A stretch of DNA of 64,000 nt from assembly GCA_030533085.1 (NCBI GenBank), contig JAUNJZ010000001.1, positions 88,814 through 152,813 on the forward strand, in the 5' to 3' direction. Numbering within the stretch: the stretch's first letter is position 1; the number at the start of each line of letters is the position of its first letter. Below are positions 1 to 8,328 of the stretch, in pieces. The notes beneath the pieces were generated by a model that searched no databases, was not told the DNA's origin, and was given only the letters and a program-made list of their open reading frames with translations. This DNA is from Synergistaceae bacterium. GTDB lineage: Bacteria; Synergistota; Synergistia; Synergistales; Synergistaceae. The position numbers and the translations under genes were made by a program.

Positions 1-1623
1 GGCGCGCGCCGCCTCTACCGCCAGTTCGAGCAGGTTGCCCTCTCCTGTTTCGACGGAATTCGTTATCGCGGCGAGCCATTTTTCTACATCTTCCTGGTTT
101 CTGTTGGCGCGCAGCTTTTCGAGGCGCGCTATCTGCGCCTGGCGCACCGCGCTGTTATCGACTTCGAGTATGTCTATCGGGTCTTCCTGCTCCAACTGGA
201 GCGCGTTGACGCCGATTATTTTTTCGCTGCCGGAGTCGATACGCGCCTGCCTGCGTGCTGCCGCCTCTTCGATGCGCATTTTTGGCAGGCCGGTCTCTAT
301 GGCCTTGGACATGCCGCCGAGCGATTCGACTTCCTGTATGTGTCCCCAGGCGCGGCGTATCAGCTCGTCCGTGAGCGCTTCAACGTAGTAGGAGCCGCCC
401 CACGGGTCGATGACTTTGCAGACGCTTGTCTCGTCCTGTATATATAGCTGTGTGTTTCGCGCGATGCGCGCGGAGAAGTCCGTCGGCAGCGCTATCGCCT
501 CGTCTAGAGCGTTCGTGTGGAGCGATTGGGTGTGACCCAGCGCCGCCGCCATCGCCTCCACGCAGGTGCGCGCGACGTTGTTGAATGGGTCCTGCGCGGT
601 GAGGCTCCAGCCGGAGGTCTGAGAGTGGGTGCGGAGCGCCATCGATTTGGCCTTTTTGGGGCCAAACTGCTTGACGATTTTTGCCCAAAGCATACGTCCG
701 GCGCGCATTTTCGCCACTTCCATGAAGTAGTTTTTGCCGATTGCCCAGAAGAAGGAGAGGCGCGGCGCGAAGTCGTCAACGCCGAGGCCGGCGGCCTGTC
801 CGGTGCGGATGTATTCGAGGCCGTCCGCCAGCGTGTAGCCCAGCTCTATATCCGCCGTCGCCCCCGCCTCCTGCATGTGGTAGCCGGAGATGCTGATGCT
901 GTTGAATTTCGGCATGTTGCGCGAGGTGTAGGCGAAGATGTCGCCGATTATCCTCATCGATGGCGCGGGCGGGTAGATGTAGGTGTTGCGCACCATAAAT
1001 TCTTTTAATATATCGTTCTGTATCGTGCCGGAGAGGACGGATTTGTCCACCCCCTGCTCCTGCGCGGCTACTATGTAGAAGGCCAGCACCGGGAGCACCG
1101 CGCCGTTCATCGTCATGGAGACGGACATCTGCCCCAGCGGGATGCCGGAGAAGAGTATTTCCATGTCCAGTATCGAGTCCACTGCGACGCCTGCCTTGCC
1201 CACGTCGCCGACGACGCGCGGGTGGTCAGAGTCGTAACCGCGGTGTGTCGCGAGGTCGAAGGCTATCGAAAGCCCTTTCTGCCCCGCCGCGAGGTTTCTG
1301 CGGTAGAAGGCGTTGCTCTCCTCCGCCGTGGAGAAGCCGGCGTATTGGCGCACAGTCCATGGGCGGGTGACGTACATCGTCGGGTAGGGGCCGCGCAGGA
1401 AGGGCGGCAGCCCCGCCGTGTAGCCCAGATGGGTCATCCCCTCGTAGTCCTCTTTGGTGTAGAGCGGCGCGACGTCTATCTGTTCCATTGTGCGGTGGAG
1501 CAGGCTTTCAAATGGCTTGCCGGTCTCTTTTTCGACCTTTTTCTTCCATTCCGCGAAGCTCACCGCCCTTCTGGGCGTGAGATTCAGCGGGATTTTTGTG
1601 AAATCCGGATTTGGAGACGACAT
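1..1623 (-). CDS. mutB: Methylmalonyl-CoA mutase large (catalytic) subunit, partial
   Basis: Interconverts (R)-methylmalonyl-CoA and succinyl-CoA with adenosylcobalamin, a step in the propionate/succinate pathways of amino-acid fermenters. The 541 codons visible cover the N-terminal TIM-barrel substrate domain; the gene runs off the left edge, so the C-terminal B12 domain (DxHxxG) is not seen. Family hallmarks are visible: [20 protein letters not shown] near residue 85, then [17 protein letters not shown] and the [10 protein letters not shown] segment. The ATG directly follows the stop codon of the small-subunit gene with no gap, so the two are translated together as a heterodimer pair. Naming follows the Propionibacterium convention (mutB = large). 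Confidence 0.95.
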   Translation of the reverse strand, partial: MSSPNPDFTKIPLNLTPRRAVSFAEWKKKVEKETGKPFESLLHRTMEQIDVAPLYTKEDYEGMTHLGYTAGLPPFLRGPYPTMYVTRPWTVRQYAGFSTAEESNAFYRRNLAAGQKGLSIAFDLATHRGYDSDHPRVVGDVGKAGVAVDSILDMEILFSGIPLGQMSVSMTMNGAVLPVLAFYIVAAQEQGVDKSVLSGTIQNDILKEFMVRNTYIYPPAPSMRIIGDIFAYTSRNMPKFNSISISGYHMQEAGATADIELGYTLADGLEYIRTGQAAGLGVDDFAPRLSFFWAIGKNYFMEVAKMRAGRMLWAKIVKQFGPKKAKSMALRTHSQTSGWSLTAQDPFNNVARTCVEAMAAALGHTQSLHTNALDEAIALPTDFSARIARNTQLYIQDETSVCKVIDPWGGSYYVEALTDELIRRAWGHIQEVESLGGMSKAIETGLPKMRIEEAAARRQARIDSGSEKIIGVNALQLEQEDPIDILEVDNSAVRQAQIARLEKLRANRNQEDVEKWLAAITNSVETGEGNLLELAVEAARA

Positions 1624-3831
1624 TTACAGCCCCTCCCCCTTGCGCTGATTTTCGTCGGATCCAGGCGCGTTTATCGCCTTTTCCTGTATTGCTTTGAGTA
1701 TTTCGTAACAGTTGGCTCTGACGTGGATGAAGTCGTCCACTCCGGCCTCGATGTAGCTCTCTTTATATTCCGGCGCGGGTGCGCCGGCAAGCAGCACGCG
1801 CATTTCCGGCGACGCGGCCTTTATGCCGCGCGCGACGGCCGGCGCAAGCTCCGGATATGTCTCGTCCGTGGAGCATATAACGGCGACATCCGCCCCGGAT
1901 TCGACGGCAGCATTAACTGCCTCCTCCGGCGAGGCGAAGCCGTTGTTGCGCAGCACTTCAAAGTGAGCCACTTCCATGAAGCCGGCGCTGAAGTCCGCGC
2001 GCGCCTTGTGCTGCGGTATCGGCCCCATGTTCGCGAGGAATACGCTGATTTTCCTGCCTGTGCGGGCTGTGTAGTCTTCCGTCTTCCTGCGCAGAGATTC
2101 TATCTGCTCCGTCCAGCGGTGGAAGCCGATGGCTCTGACCTTCTCTTCGCCGGCAAAATTATCGTTGAGCAGGCGGCGAAGCTCGCCGACGGTGACGCCG
2201 GCCATGAAGGCCTCCGTCACGGCGTCGATAAACGCCCCCTCTCCTTTGTCGAAGGCCGGCATTATCTTTTCCAGCGTATCTTCCGCGTGCTTCTCGTCGC
2301 GCAGCTCCCGCGCGCGCTCAAGCGACTCTTTTCTTTCGAGGTACAGCCTTTCACCCTTGGCGAACATATTTCCCAGCGGCTTTTCCAGCACGTTGGGGTA
2401 CATGTTCGTGCCGACGGCTCTGTCTTTGCGGAGGGCAAGATTTTTCAGACGGCTCTTGAAGGTCTTTTCTATCTCGTTCTGGACGGAGCCTTCTTTCAGC
2501 GCGGCGTACAGTCCGCCGGCCTTCTCGACCTCCTGCATCAGCCCCCATATCGCGGCGGCGCACTGCGCCGTCAGCCGTTCCACGTACCACGAGCCGCCCG
2601 CCGGGTCTACAGGCTGGAGCATGTCAAATTCGGTCTGGAGCATTATCTGAATGTTGCGCGCAATGCGTTTGGCTATCTCTCCGCCGGGGCGTATCGCGTC
2701 GTCAAAGCAGCCTACCTGCATCGCGCCGACGCCTCCGACAGCACCGGAGAAGGCCTGCGTCGTTGAGCGGAGTATGTTCACATATGGGTCGTAGACCGTC
2801 TCTGTAAAGCGCGAGGTGCGCGCCATAAGGTCAAGCCTGCCGTATTCCTCCGTGTCGACGCCGAAGGCCTCCGCTATCTGCGCCCATATCGTGCGCGCCG
2901 CGCGCAGCCGCGCTATCTCCATGAAGAAGTTCGTTCCGAGGGAGAAGCTGAATTTGATATGCTTCATCGCCGTTTCAGCTTCGACGCCGCGCCGCGTCAT
3001 CGCCCTGACGCAGGCTATGGCGGCGCTCATCGCGTAAGCCGTCTCCTGCGTCGCCCCCGCTCCGCCATTATGGTAAACGTCGCCGCGAATGAGCACGGTC
3101 TTTAATTTCGGCGCGTTCTTCTCCGCCCATTCTATGCAGAGCGCCATTTCGTCATACAGCTCGTCGAGCGGCAGCGGCAGCTCGCCCCTCTCCGCCAGTT
3201 CGCCCAGCGGATCCGCGCCTATGCAGCCGCCTGCCTCGCGGAAATCTTCCTTCGCCCCCGTCGCTCTCGCGTGGGCGGCCGCAAGCCCCAGCAGAGCCGC
3301 GGCGGAAGCGCCCGCGTAGATATGCGGAGGGGTCTTCGTCAGGTCGAAGCCCTTCAGCGCCTCGTCCGCGTCGTGAAGGTTTGAAAGAGAAAGTCCTCTG
3401 TAGTCTCCTTTAAAGAGCACCGGCGATGGGTCAAGACCCAGCTTCGTACAGTCGTCAAGCTCAAAATGGAGAATCGTGGCCCCCTTCTCGATCTCTTTCC
3501 GCGCGGCTTCGTTAGCTTCCCTCGGCAGCACGTCGCAGGCGCTCTGCGCTATGCTCCATGGCCGCGCCATGTAGCCGGCGCTCGCCGCGCCGCGCAGAAA
3601 AGGCGCCTCTCCCGGCATTCCGCCGAGCTCAAGAAGGCTCTCGTTGTCGGCCCTGGTGTAAATCGGCTCAAGCGTAATGCCCTCGTAGGTCGGCGTATAC
3701 ATGCGCTTGTCGAACGGAGCGCCCTTGAGGGCGGCGACGGCCTCCTGATACCACTCCTCTGCTGTGGGGCAGGCAAACTCGTCAAATGAGACGGGAGGAA
3801 ATTCGCCCATTTTCACCTCTGTTCCATCCAT
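1624..3831 (-). CDS. mutA: Methylmalonyl-CoA mutase small subunit
   Basis: Non-catalytic partner of the large mutase subunit. 735 residues: a mutase barrel domain over most of the length (motifs RPWSIAQSAC near 90 and DPAGGSWYVE near 420) and a C-terminal flavodoxin-like B12-type domain at about 590-715. As in other small subunits the cobalamin-ligating DxHxxG is absent; the equivalent stretch reads MGPIPQHKARADF. It is first in the operon, just downstream of a cobalamin riboswitch and its terminator. Two starts are possible: the ATG at 3831 behind GAAGGGAAG, or an ATG seven codons later (3810) behind GAGGTG. Both are credible and the protein hardly changes. Confidence 0.93.
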   Translation of the reverse strand: MDGTEVKMGEFPPVSFDEFACPTAEEWYQEAVAALKGAPFDKRMYTPTYEGITLEPIYTRADNESLLELGGMPGEAPFLRGAASAGYMARPWSIAQSACDVLPREANEAARKEIEKGATILHFELDDCTKLGLDPSPVLFKGDYRGLSLSNLHDADEALKGFDLTKTPPHIYAGASAAALLGLAAAHARATGAKEDFREAGGCIGADPLGELAERGELPLPLDELYDEMALCIEWAEKNAPKLKTVLIRGDVYHNGGAGATQETAYAMSAAIACVRAMTRRGVEAETAMKHIKFSFSLGTNFFMEIARLRAARTIWAQIAEAFGVDTEEYGRLDLMARTSRFTETVYDPYVNILRSTTQAFSGAVGGVGAMQVGCFDDAIRPGGEIAKRIARNIQIMLQTEFDMLQPVDPAGGSWYVERLTAQCAAAIWGLMQEVEKAGGLYAALKEGSVQNEIEKTFKSRLKNLALRKDRAVGTNMYPNVLEKPLGNMFAKGERLYLERKESLERARELRDEKHAEDTLEKIMPAFDKGEGAFIDAVTEAFMAGVTVGELRRLLNDNFAGEEKVRAIGFHRWTEQIESLRRKTEDYTARTGRKISVFLANMGPIPQHKARADFSAGFMEVAHFEVLRNNGFASPEEAVNAAVESGADVAVICSTDETYPELAPAVARGIKAASPEMRVLLAGAPAPEYKESYIEAGVDDFIHVRANCYEILKAIQEKAINAPGSDENQRKGEGL

Positions 3832-3869
3832 CGTAATGCTTCCCTTCGTAAAGAAATTACGCGGGCTTC

Positions 3870-3900
3870 AAACAAAAAAGACCGCCCGCGGGCGGTCTTT
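3870..3900 (-). terminator. Intrinsic terminator of the B12 leader (attenuator)
   Basis: A perfect inverted repeat (GACCGCCCGC / GCGGGCGGTC, with flanking A/T pairs) is followed on the minus strand by CTTTTTTGTTTG. It lies between the cobalamin aptamer and the mutA start, so it can stop transcription before the operon. Its 5' arm (CCGCCCGC, 3888-3895) can instead pair with GCGGGCGG at 3959-3966. That segment in turn can be locked in a hairpin (GCGCGG/CCGCGC, 3947-3968). This gives terminator, antiterminator and anti-antiterminator forms. Confidence 0.85.
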
Positions 3901-3991
3901 CGATCGATTTTCTTGCGTGTCGGATAAATGTGCACTCCTTAAACGCGCGCGGCGCTTCCCGCCCGCGCAGGAACTGCCGCAAAAATCTCTT

Positions 3992-4128
3992 GTGCAGACC
4001 GGTCTCCTGGCTTCCGTTCTTCCTACTAAGCGCCTTCCCGAAAAAATTTCTCAGTGGCCTGTGCTTTTCGTCGCGGTTACAGTGGCGGGGCCGTTCAGGA
4101 TTTTCACCTGATTCCCGAGCATCTGCAC
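3992..4128 (-). ncRNA. Cobalamin (AdoCbl) riboswitch aptamer
   Basis: Read on the minus strand, the segment has the diagnostic cobalamin-riboswitch blocks in order. First comes GTGCAGA (4122-4128), then GGGAATCAGGTGAAAATCC, then CGGCCCCGCCACTGTAACCG (the B12 box region), then CAGGCCACTG and GGGAAGGCG. Last come AAGCCAGGAGACCGG and TCTGCAC (3992-3998), which pairs with the first block. It sits between a strong promoter and a terminator ahead of mutA. The family identity is as clear as can be had by eye; ligand preference (adenosyl or methyl/aquo) cannot be read directly. Confidence 0.95.
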
Positions 4129-4148
4129 GGCTATTCGGTTGTAAGCGT

Positions 4149-4178
4149 ATAATAACCTCTTCCCGGCGATTTCGTCAA
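4149..4178 (-). promoter_or_regulatory. mutA: Sigma70-type promoter of the B12 leader and mutase operon
   Basis: On the minus strand TTGACG (4173-4178) and TATTAT (4149-4154) are separated by 18 bases. The predicted start lies just before the riboswitch aptamer. Confidence 0.6.
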
Positions 4179-4229
4179 TGATTTTTTTTGTTATGTCTGT
4201 AGACAACAGTTACGCGGCTTCATGAAAGA

Positions 4230-4278
4230 AAAATAAAAAGCTAAAAGGGGCGGCGCGGCTGAATGCGTGCTGCGCCCC
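4230..4278 (-). terminator. Terminator of the flavin oxidoreductase unit
   Basis: On the minus strand GGGGCG (4273-4278) and CGCCCC (4247-4252) form a GC-rich stem followed by TTTTAGCTTTTTATTTTT. It ends the transcript coming from 4367-5530 before the B12 leader begins. The plus-strand side also carries GTTTTTT, so it may work both ways. Confidence 0.65.
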
Positions 4279-4366
4279 GTTTTTTCTCGATATGCGGGCA
4301 AATATGGCAAAAAAGATTTTTTTCTCCGCTCCGCCCCAATTCCTGTAAGTTTCCTTCTGGCGTTCT

Positions 4367-5530
4367 TTACAGCGGATCCCACTCGCCCTCCTGGCGGTCC
4401 CTCATTATCGGACAGTCAACAATACCGTTGGCGGCCGTTCTGAAGCAGGCGTTGCATGAGATGCAGGCCGAGGGGCGCGCGTCGTCCTCCGCCCAGCGGT
4501 TTATCAGATCAGGCTCGGCGTTGAAGGGGCGGCATAGGCCGAAAAGGTCGGCAGTGCCGTCGTAAAGAAGGGAGGATATGACCTGAAGTGAGCGCAGCCC
4601 TCCCGTCAGCGCCACGATAGCGCCCTCAGGCGCGTCAGCCTTTATCCTGCGCGCGTAGGGGGCGAAGGGGGCCTCAGACTCGCCCGCCGATATCCCGACC
4701 ATGCTCGGCGTATGCGCGGAGCCGGAATAGCCTGTGCCGGAGGAGACCTCGACGGCGTCAACTCCGTCGCGCAGCAGCGTAACGGCGGCCTCTATGCCTT
4801 CATCCGCGCCGTAGCCACCCTCGACGCCCTCTTCGGCGCTTATCTTCAGCCAGACGGGGAAGTCCGCCCCTACAGCCTCACGCACCGCCGCGTAACACTC
4901 GCGGAGCGGGCGCATTCGGTTTTCAAGGCTTCCTCCGTAACGATCCTCACGTCTGTTGAAGAGCGGCGACAGGAACTGTGTGAAGAGGTATCCGTGCGCT
5001 CCGTGTATTTCAACGCCGTCCGCTCCGCCCTCCTTCACGCGCTTGGCGGCGGCGGCAAAGCGGCGGCATACTTCCGCGATATCCTCTTCCGTCATCTGCG
5101 GGCTGCCGCTGTCGCTCTGCGGCAGCCTTATCCCGCTGGGCGACAGCCCCGGCAGCCCCTTCGCGTAAGAAGAATGGCGCGCCGCTCCGGCGTGGCAGAG
5201 CTGTACGACGAGCTTTGAGCCGCTGTCGTGTATCGCCCGGGCCAGCGCCCTCACCTCGCCGACTGCGCGCTCTCCGTCAAGACCCCATTGGCGCGTGGCG
5301 GCCTTGCCTTCGGGGCTGACGTAGGCAAATTCGGAGATCACCGTTCCCGCGCCTCCGGCCGCCGTCTCCGCCTGCCGCCTTACGGCCTCCGGCGTCAGCG
5401 CTCCGCTCTCCGCGTCGCAGGCGCCAAGCCATGTGGCGGCTCTTACGAAGCGGTTTTTCACAGGAAATTTTTTATTGTCAAATGGCTGAAAGAGACGCAG
5501 TATCCTCTCTCTCTCCAACGTCTTTTCCAT
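4367..5530 (-). CDS. NADH:flavin oxidoreductase (old yellow enzyme family)
   Basis: FMN-dependent TIM-barrel ene-reductase, 387 residues from the start chosen here. The family signature IHGAHGYLFTQFLSP followed by NRREDRYGGSLENR marks the active-site barrel strands near residues 175-205. The C-terminus contains a cysteine cluster, CISCNACF then DCP, reminiscent of the Fe-S site of 2,4-dienoyl-CoA reductase, but the second (flavin/NAD) half of those enzymes is absent. An in-frame extension of 49 codons upstream overlaps the preceding gene; the ATG at 5530 is preferred because AAAAAGGAG lies just before it. The substrate is unknown. Gap to the upstream radical SAM gene is 4 bases. Confidence 0.85.
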   Translation of the reverse strand: MEKTLERERILRLFQPFDNKKFPVKNRFVRAATWLGACDAESGALTPEAVRRQAETAAGGAGTVISEFAYVSPEGKAATRQWGLDGERAVGEVRALARAIHDSGSKLVVQLCHAGAARHSSYAKGLPGLSPSGIRLPQSDSGSPQMTEEDIAEVCRRFAAAAKRVKEGGADGVEIHGAHGYLFTQFLSPLFNRREDRYGGSLENRMRPLRECYAAVREAVGADFPVWLKISAEEGVEGGYGADEGIEAAVTLLRDGVDAVEVSSGTGYSGSAHTPSMVGISAGESEAPFAPYARRIKADAPEGAIVALTGGLRSLQVISSLLYDGTADLFGLCRPFNAEPDLINRWAEDDARPSACISCNACFRTAANGIVDCPIMRDRQEGEWDPL

Positions 5531-5534
5531 ATTC

Positions 5535-6509
5535 TTACGCTCCTTTTTGTCCGGCCTGTCCGTCAAAAAAAATATTTTTCGCGACCTCCTCAAGCGTCGC
5601 CTTGCAGTGGAACGCAAGGCGTTTGAGGCCGAAATTTTTATGTCCGCTGAACCGCGACCGTTCTGACGCGGGGACATGCCACGGGCCGCGCGGAGAGTCC
5701 TTCGCCATCCTGCGCGCCGCGGCCTCGGCCAGTATCAGCTCGCCCAGCGCCGGATGGTGCGGCCCCGCTGCCACCCCTGAGGCCAGAGAGGGGGTCTCCT
5801 GCAAGCCTATCCGTATCGGCACGAAGCCGAGAGAAATGGCCAGCTCTATAAATTCCCCTCCCCACAGCGCGGCCTCGGCCACGGTAAGCGGCCTGTAGCG
5901 CCCCTCTCTGTACAGGCGGCTCAGCTCCGTACCCTCTATCACGAGACAGGGATAAAGGCGCAGCTCCCAGCGTTCCTCTCCCTTGACGCGCGCAAGGGCG
6001 CGCAGGTCGTCGAAGCTGCTTGCGGCGCTCTGCCCCGGCAGCCCTATCATCATCTGGACGCCTATCGGCAGCGAATCGCGCATCAGCAGCGTTATATCCT
6101 CAAATATTTTAGCCGGCTCCGCCTCGCGGCGGCAGGCGGAAAGTACCGACGGATCAAGTGTCGGAATGCCCAGCTCTATCCGTGAAATGGGGTATTTTTT
6201 TACCAGAGAGCGAAGAGCGTCGTCGCGCAGGTCGCCCGGATAGGTGGAAAAGCGCACCTTGCTGCCGGCCGGCGCGTATTCCGTCACGCAGTCGAGGTAT
6301 TCCTTTATCAGCCGCTCTTCAAAGCGGCAGAAGGAGCCTCCGAAGTAGCATATCTCCCTCGCCTCGCCGATGTTTTTCAGTACGGAACGCACATCTTCCG
6401 GCGTCGGAGCTTTGACGACTCCCGTGATGGCGCGCTGGTCGCAATATACGCACTGCCCCCTGCATCCGGCAAAGGGCAGAAAGAAAGGCAGTTTTTTCAA
6501 TTTGTTCAT
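5535..6509 (-). CDS. Radical SAM protein, Elp3/HemN-like
   Basis: The CxxxCxxC motif (Cys16, Cys20, Cys23 in AGCRGQCVYC) binds the 4Fe-4S cluster that cleaves S-adenosylmethionine. It is followed by a glycine-rich YFGGSF motif near residue 55 and RIELGIPTLD near 110, typical of the Elp3/HemN superfamily. At 324 residues it matches the stand-alone radical SAM proteins found near housekeeping genes in Firmicutes and Synergistetes; no acetyltransferase domain is present. Its ATG overlaps the stop of the ImmA-like gene by one base (TGATG), which suggests coupled translation. The substrate cannot be told from sequence. Confidence 0.85.
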   Translation of the reverse strand: MNKLKKLPFFLPFAGCRGQCVYCDQRAITGVVKAPTPEDVRSVLKNIGEAREICYFGGSFCRFEERLIKEYLDCVTEYAPAGSKVRFSTYPGDLRDDALRSLVKKYPISRIELGIPTLDPSVLSACRREAEPAKIFEDITLLMRDSLPIGVQMMIGLPGQSAASSFDDLRALARVKGEERWELRLYPCLVIEGTELSRLYREGRYRPLTVAEAALWGGEFIELAISLGFVPIRIGLQETPSLASGVAAGPHHPALGELILAEAAARRMAKDSPRGPWHVPASERSRFSGHKNFGLKRLAFHCKATLEEVAKNIFFDGQAGQKGA

Positions 6510-6949
6510 CAGAGGACGTCAGCTCCAGTCCAGTCACAATACTGATTTTCCTCCCACTCCGGCCAGAGCGCGGCCCACGCGAAGGCGTCCGCCCTGTTTT
6601 CAAAGCTATCCATCGAGACAAAGGTCTGAGACCAGAAGCGCGCCCCCTTTGAATGATAGAGCAGATGATAAAGCTCATGAAATATGGCGAATCTGCGCCA
6701 TATCGGCGGCAGCAGCGAGTTTACAAAGATACGTCCGCGCTCGCCGCGCACAAGATGCACCCCCCAGACCCCGGCAGGCAGATCGACATACTTTATATCC
6801 AGCGAGAGTCCGGTCTGCGCTTCGGCTTCGGCGAGAATATCAAATTCGTCAAGGCGCTGCCATTCCTTCCCTTCCCGACGCGCCCATTCGGGAATAAGCT
6901 CGGGAGGAGTGGGAAAGTCTCCGAAATCTTCGTCAGCGGCGTTTTCCAC
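6509..6949 (-). CDS. ImmA/IrrE-type metallopeptidase (DUF955)
   Basis: Small zinc peptidase of the ImmA family. The zincin motif HELYH lies in AIFHELYHLLYH, followed by a downstream ENRADAFAWAALWP segment that supplies the third ligand (glutamate) and the helix usual in this family. Such peptidases cleave a cognate XRE repressor, and here the XRE gene is directly upstream. The GTG start at 6949 lies five bases after the XRE stop, behind GCGGGGAA. An in-frame TTG at 6991 would add 14 residues and overlap the XRE gene; it is also preceded by GAGG, so the start is not settled. Confidence 0.82.
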   Translation of the reverse strand: MENAADEDFGDFPTPPELIPEWARREGKEWQRLDEFDILAEAEAQTGLSLDIKYVDLPAGVWGVHLVRGERGRIFVNSLLPPIWRRFAIFHELYHLLYHSKGARFWSQTFVSMDSFENRADAFAWAALWPEWEENQYCDWTGADVL

Positions 6950-6953
6950 GCGG

Positions 6954-7319
6954 CTATTTCCCCGCTTCTTCCTCTTCGTCCCACTCGTCAAGGGCGGCCT
7001 CTACGACGCGGTACACTCTGCGAAGCTCCTTATCCGACAGCTTTTTGCTGCGATACCATATCTCCAGCTCTCCATTGTCAAGCATGGATTCAAGCTGAAC
7101 GCGCCCCGGCGTATCCAACGAGGAAAAGTCCTGAAGCAGATCCGATATCTGCACGTTGAGGGCAGGCGCCAGCTTTTGCAGGAGCTTCATGGAGGGGAGG
7201 CGGCGGTTGCTCTCCAACGCCTGAACATAAATGCGGCTCACCGCGACCTTGTCGGCCAGATTCTGCTGAGTGAGTCTCTGCGCCTTGCGAAGTGACTTGA
7301 TTCTGCTGCCTAGGCTCAT
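6954..7319 (-). CDS. XRE-family transcriptional regulator (ImmR-like)
   Basis: 121 residues. The N-terminal Cro/CI-type helix-turn-helix covers about residues 4-60 (SRIKSLRKAQRLTQQNLADK, then VSRIYVQALESNRRLPS). The C-terminal half is helical and acidic (DEWDEEEEAGK). It is followed immediately by an ImmA-type peptidase, so the pair resembles ImmR/ImmA: repressor and derepressing protease. The promoter in front carries an inverted repeat that could be its own operator, suggesting autoregulation. There are no integrase or conjugation genes nearby, so it is probably a resident stress switch or a remnant rather than part of an active element. Confidence 0.88.
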   Translation of the reverse strand: MSLGSRIKSLRKAQRLTQQNLADKVAVSRIYVQALESNRRLPSMKLLQKLAPALNVQISDLLQDFSSLDTPGRVQLESMLDNGELEIWYRSKKLSDKELRRVYRVVEAALDEWDEEEEAGK

Positions 7320-7360
7320 TTTAACGGACTCCTTTTCTTTAAGATTGTAAAAAACATGAC

Positions 7361-7400
7361 ATCTTTTGATTATATTACAACATCAAAAGAATTTTGACAA
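7361..7400 (-). promoter_or_regulatory. Promoter and likely operator of the XRE-ImmA unit
   Basis: Minus strand: TTGTCA (7395-7400), 17 bases, TAATAT (7372-7377). Inverted half-sites TCTTTTGAT (7382-7390 read on the minus strand) and ATCAAAAGA (7362-7370) straddle the -10 box with an 11-base spacer, where a bound repressor would block polymerase. Confidence 0.6.
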
Positions 7401-7408
7401 CTATAAGT

Positions 7409-8275
7409 TTATATTATCAACGAAAAGCTGTTCACAAAATATGTGCAGCTAAGCAGATCCGCGGCGCCCCCGGGGCTTATCCGCAGCGGCATAAATTTTC
7501 TTTCCAGCGCGAGCAGCGGAGAGTAATCCGCGTCAAGAGGACGGAAGCTCCGCGCCGCCTCCCGCACCATCGCCGGATAGCGGAAGCGCCAGAAGCTCCA
7601 GCCCCCTCTGTGCATTACGTTGCTGTCCTCGCAGACGAGCATTATTTCCAGCAGCGCGGCAAGCCCCGCGTCGTTCGCCGCCGCGCCGGCGTCAAGGGCG
7701 CCGCGCAGCGCCGGAAGCCCCGCTTTCAGCACGGATGGAAAGCCGCGCTCCGCCTCCCCCCTGACGCCGGTGACGCCATGTTCCGTAAAGAGCCGCTCTC
7801 CGTTGCTGAGAGGGACTCCCGTCATTTTTTTATCAAGCAGCGGCTCAAGCTCACGCTTCACTGAGCCGCGCGCGGCGGCCGCCGCGGCGCGCGCGCAGCT
7901 GTCCGCGCTCCTTTCGCCGCCGGCCGCGATGACGCTTCCCGCGCCGTAGAGCAGCAGGGACATCAGGTAGATAAGCCCCTTGTGGGTGTTTATCCCATTC
8001 GTGACCGTGAGCATCGCCCGCTCCATCTCAACTCCGGCGGCGCGAAGCGGCTGCATCGCGCGCTCCGGCGGAGTCCCATCCAACCCGACGGCCGCCTGTC
8101 TCTCCCAGAAGGGGGCCAGCGCCTCCGCGCTTTTGATGAAAAGCGCGCAGTCCATATCTTCGTGGCAGCCGCTGCCATCCGCGTCCACCAGCCCCGGCTT
8201 TGGCGTGGTGAGCGCCTCGTCCAGCGAGGCTTTGAATGCAGCCTCGGCAAGCAGCCTTCTCTCTCTTGACTTCAT
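7409..8275 (-). CDS. citG: Triphosphoribosyl-dephospho-CoA synthase (CitG/MdcB family)
   Basis: Makes the precursor of the phosphoribosyl-dephospho-CoA prosthetic group of citrate lyase or malonate decarboxylase acyl carrier protein from ATP and dephospho-CoA. Family blocks are visible: ALTTPKPGLVDADGSGCHED near residues 20-40, TNGINTHKGLIYLMSLLLYG near 95, and SNVMHRGG near 225. Length (288) is normal. No citrate lyase (citDEF) or malonate decarboxylase genes are in the window, so its client complex lies elsewhere. The gene ends about 10 bases from the XRE promoter and no terminator is apparent, so read-through is possible. CitG versus MdcB cannot be separated by eye. Confidence 0.85.
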   Translation of the reverse strand: MKSRERRLLAEAAFKASLDEALTTPKPGLVDADGSGCHEDMDCALFIKSAEALAPFWERQAAVGLDGTPPERAMQPLRAAGVEMERAMLTVTNGINTHKGLIYLMSLLLYGAGSVIAAGGERSADSCARAAAAAARGSVKRELEPLLDKKMTGVPLSNGERLFTEHGVTGVRGEAERGFPSVLKAGLPALRGALDAGAAANDAGLAALLEIMLVCEDSNVMHRGGWSFWRFRYPAMVREAARSFRPLDADYSPLLALERKFMPLRISPGGAADLLSCTYFVNSFSLII

Positions 8276-8328
8276 GGCCTTTCTGATAGATACTCTCTTA
8301 TATTTTTACAGCAGGGAGCCGCGGTTAA

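Noticed and set aside
1222-2766. Long plus-strand open frame (514 codons) opposite the mutase genes
   Set aside because: It is the complement of two clear mutase genes, has arginine-rich unlikely composition and no ribosome site; GC-rich DNA often leaves such antisense frames open.
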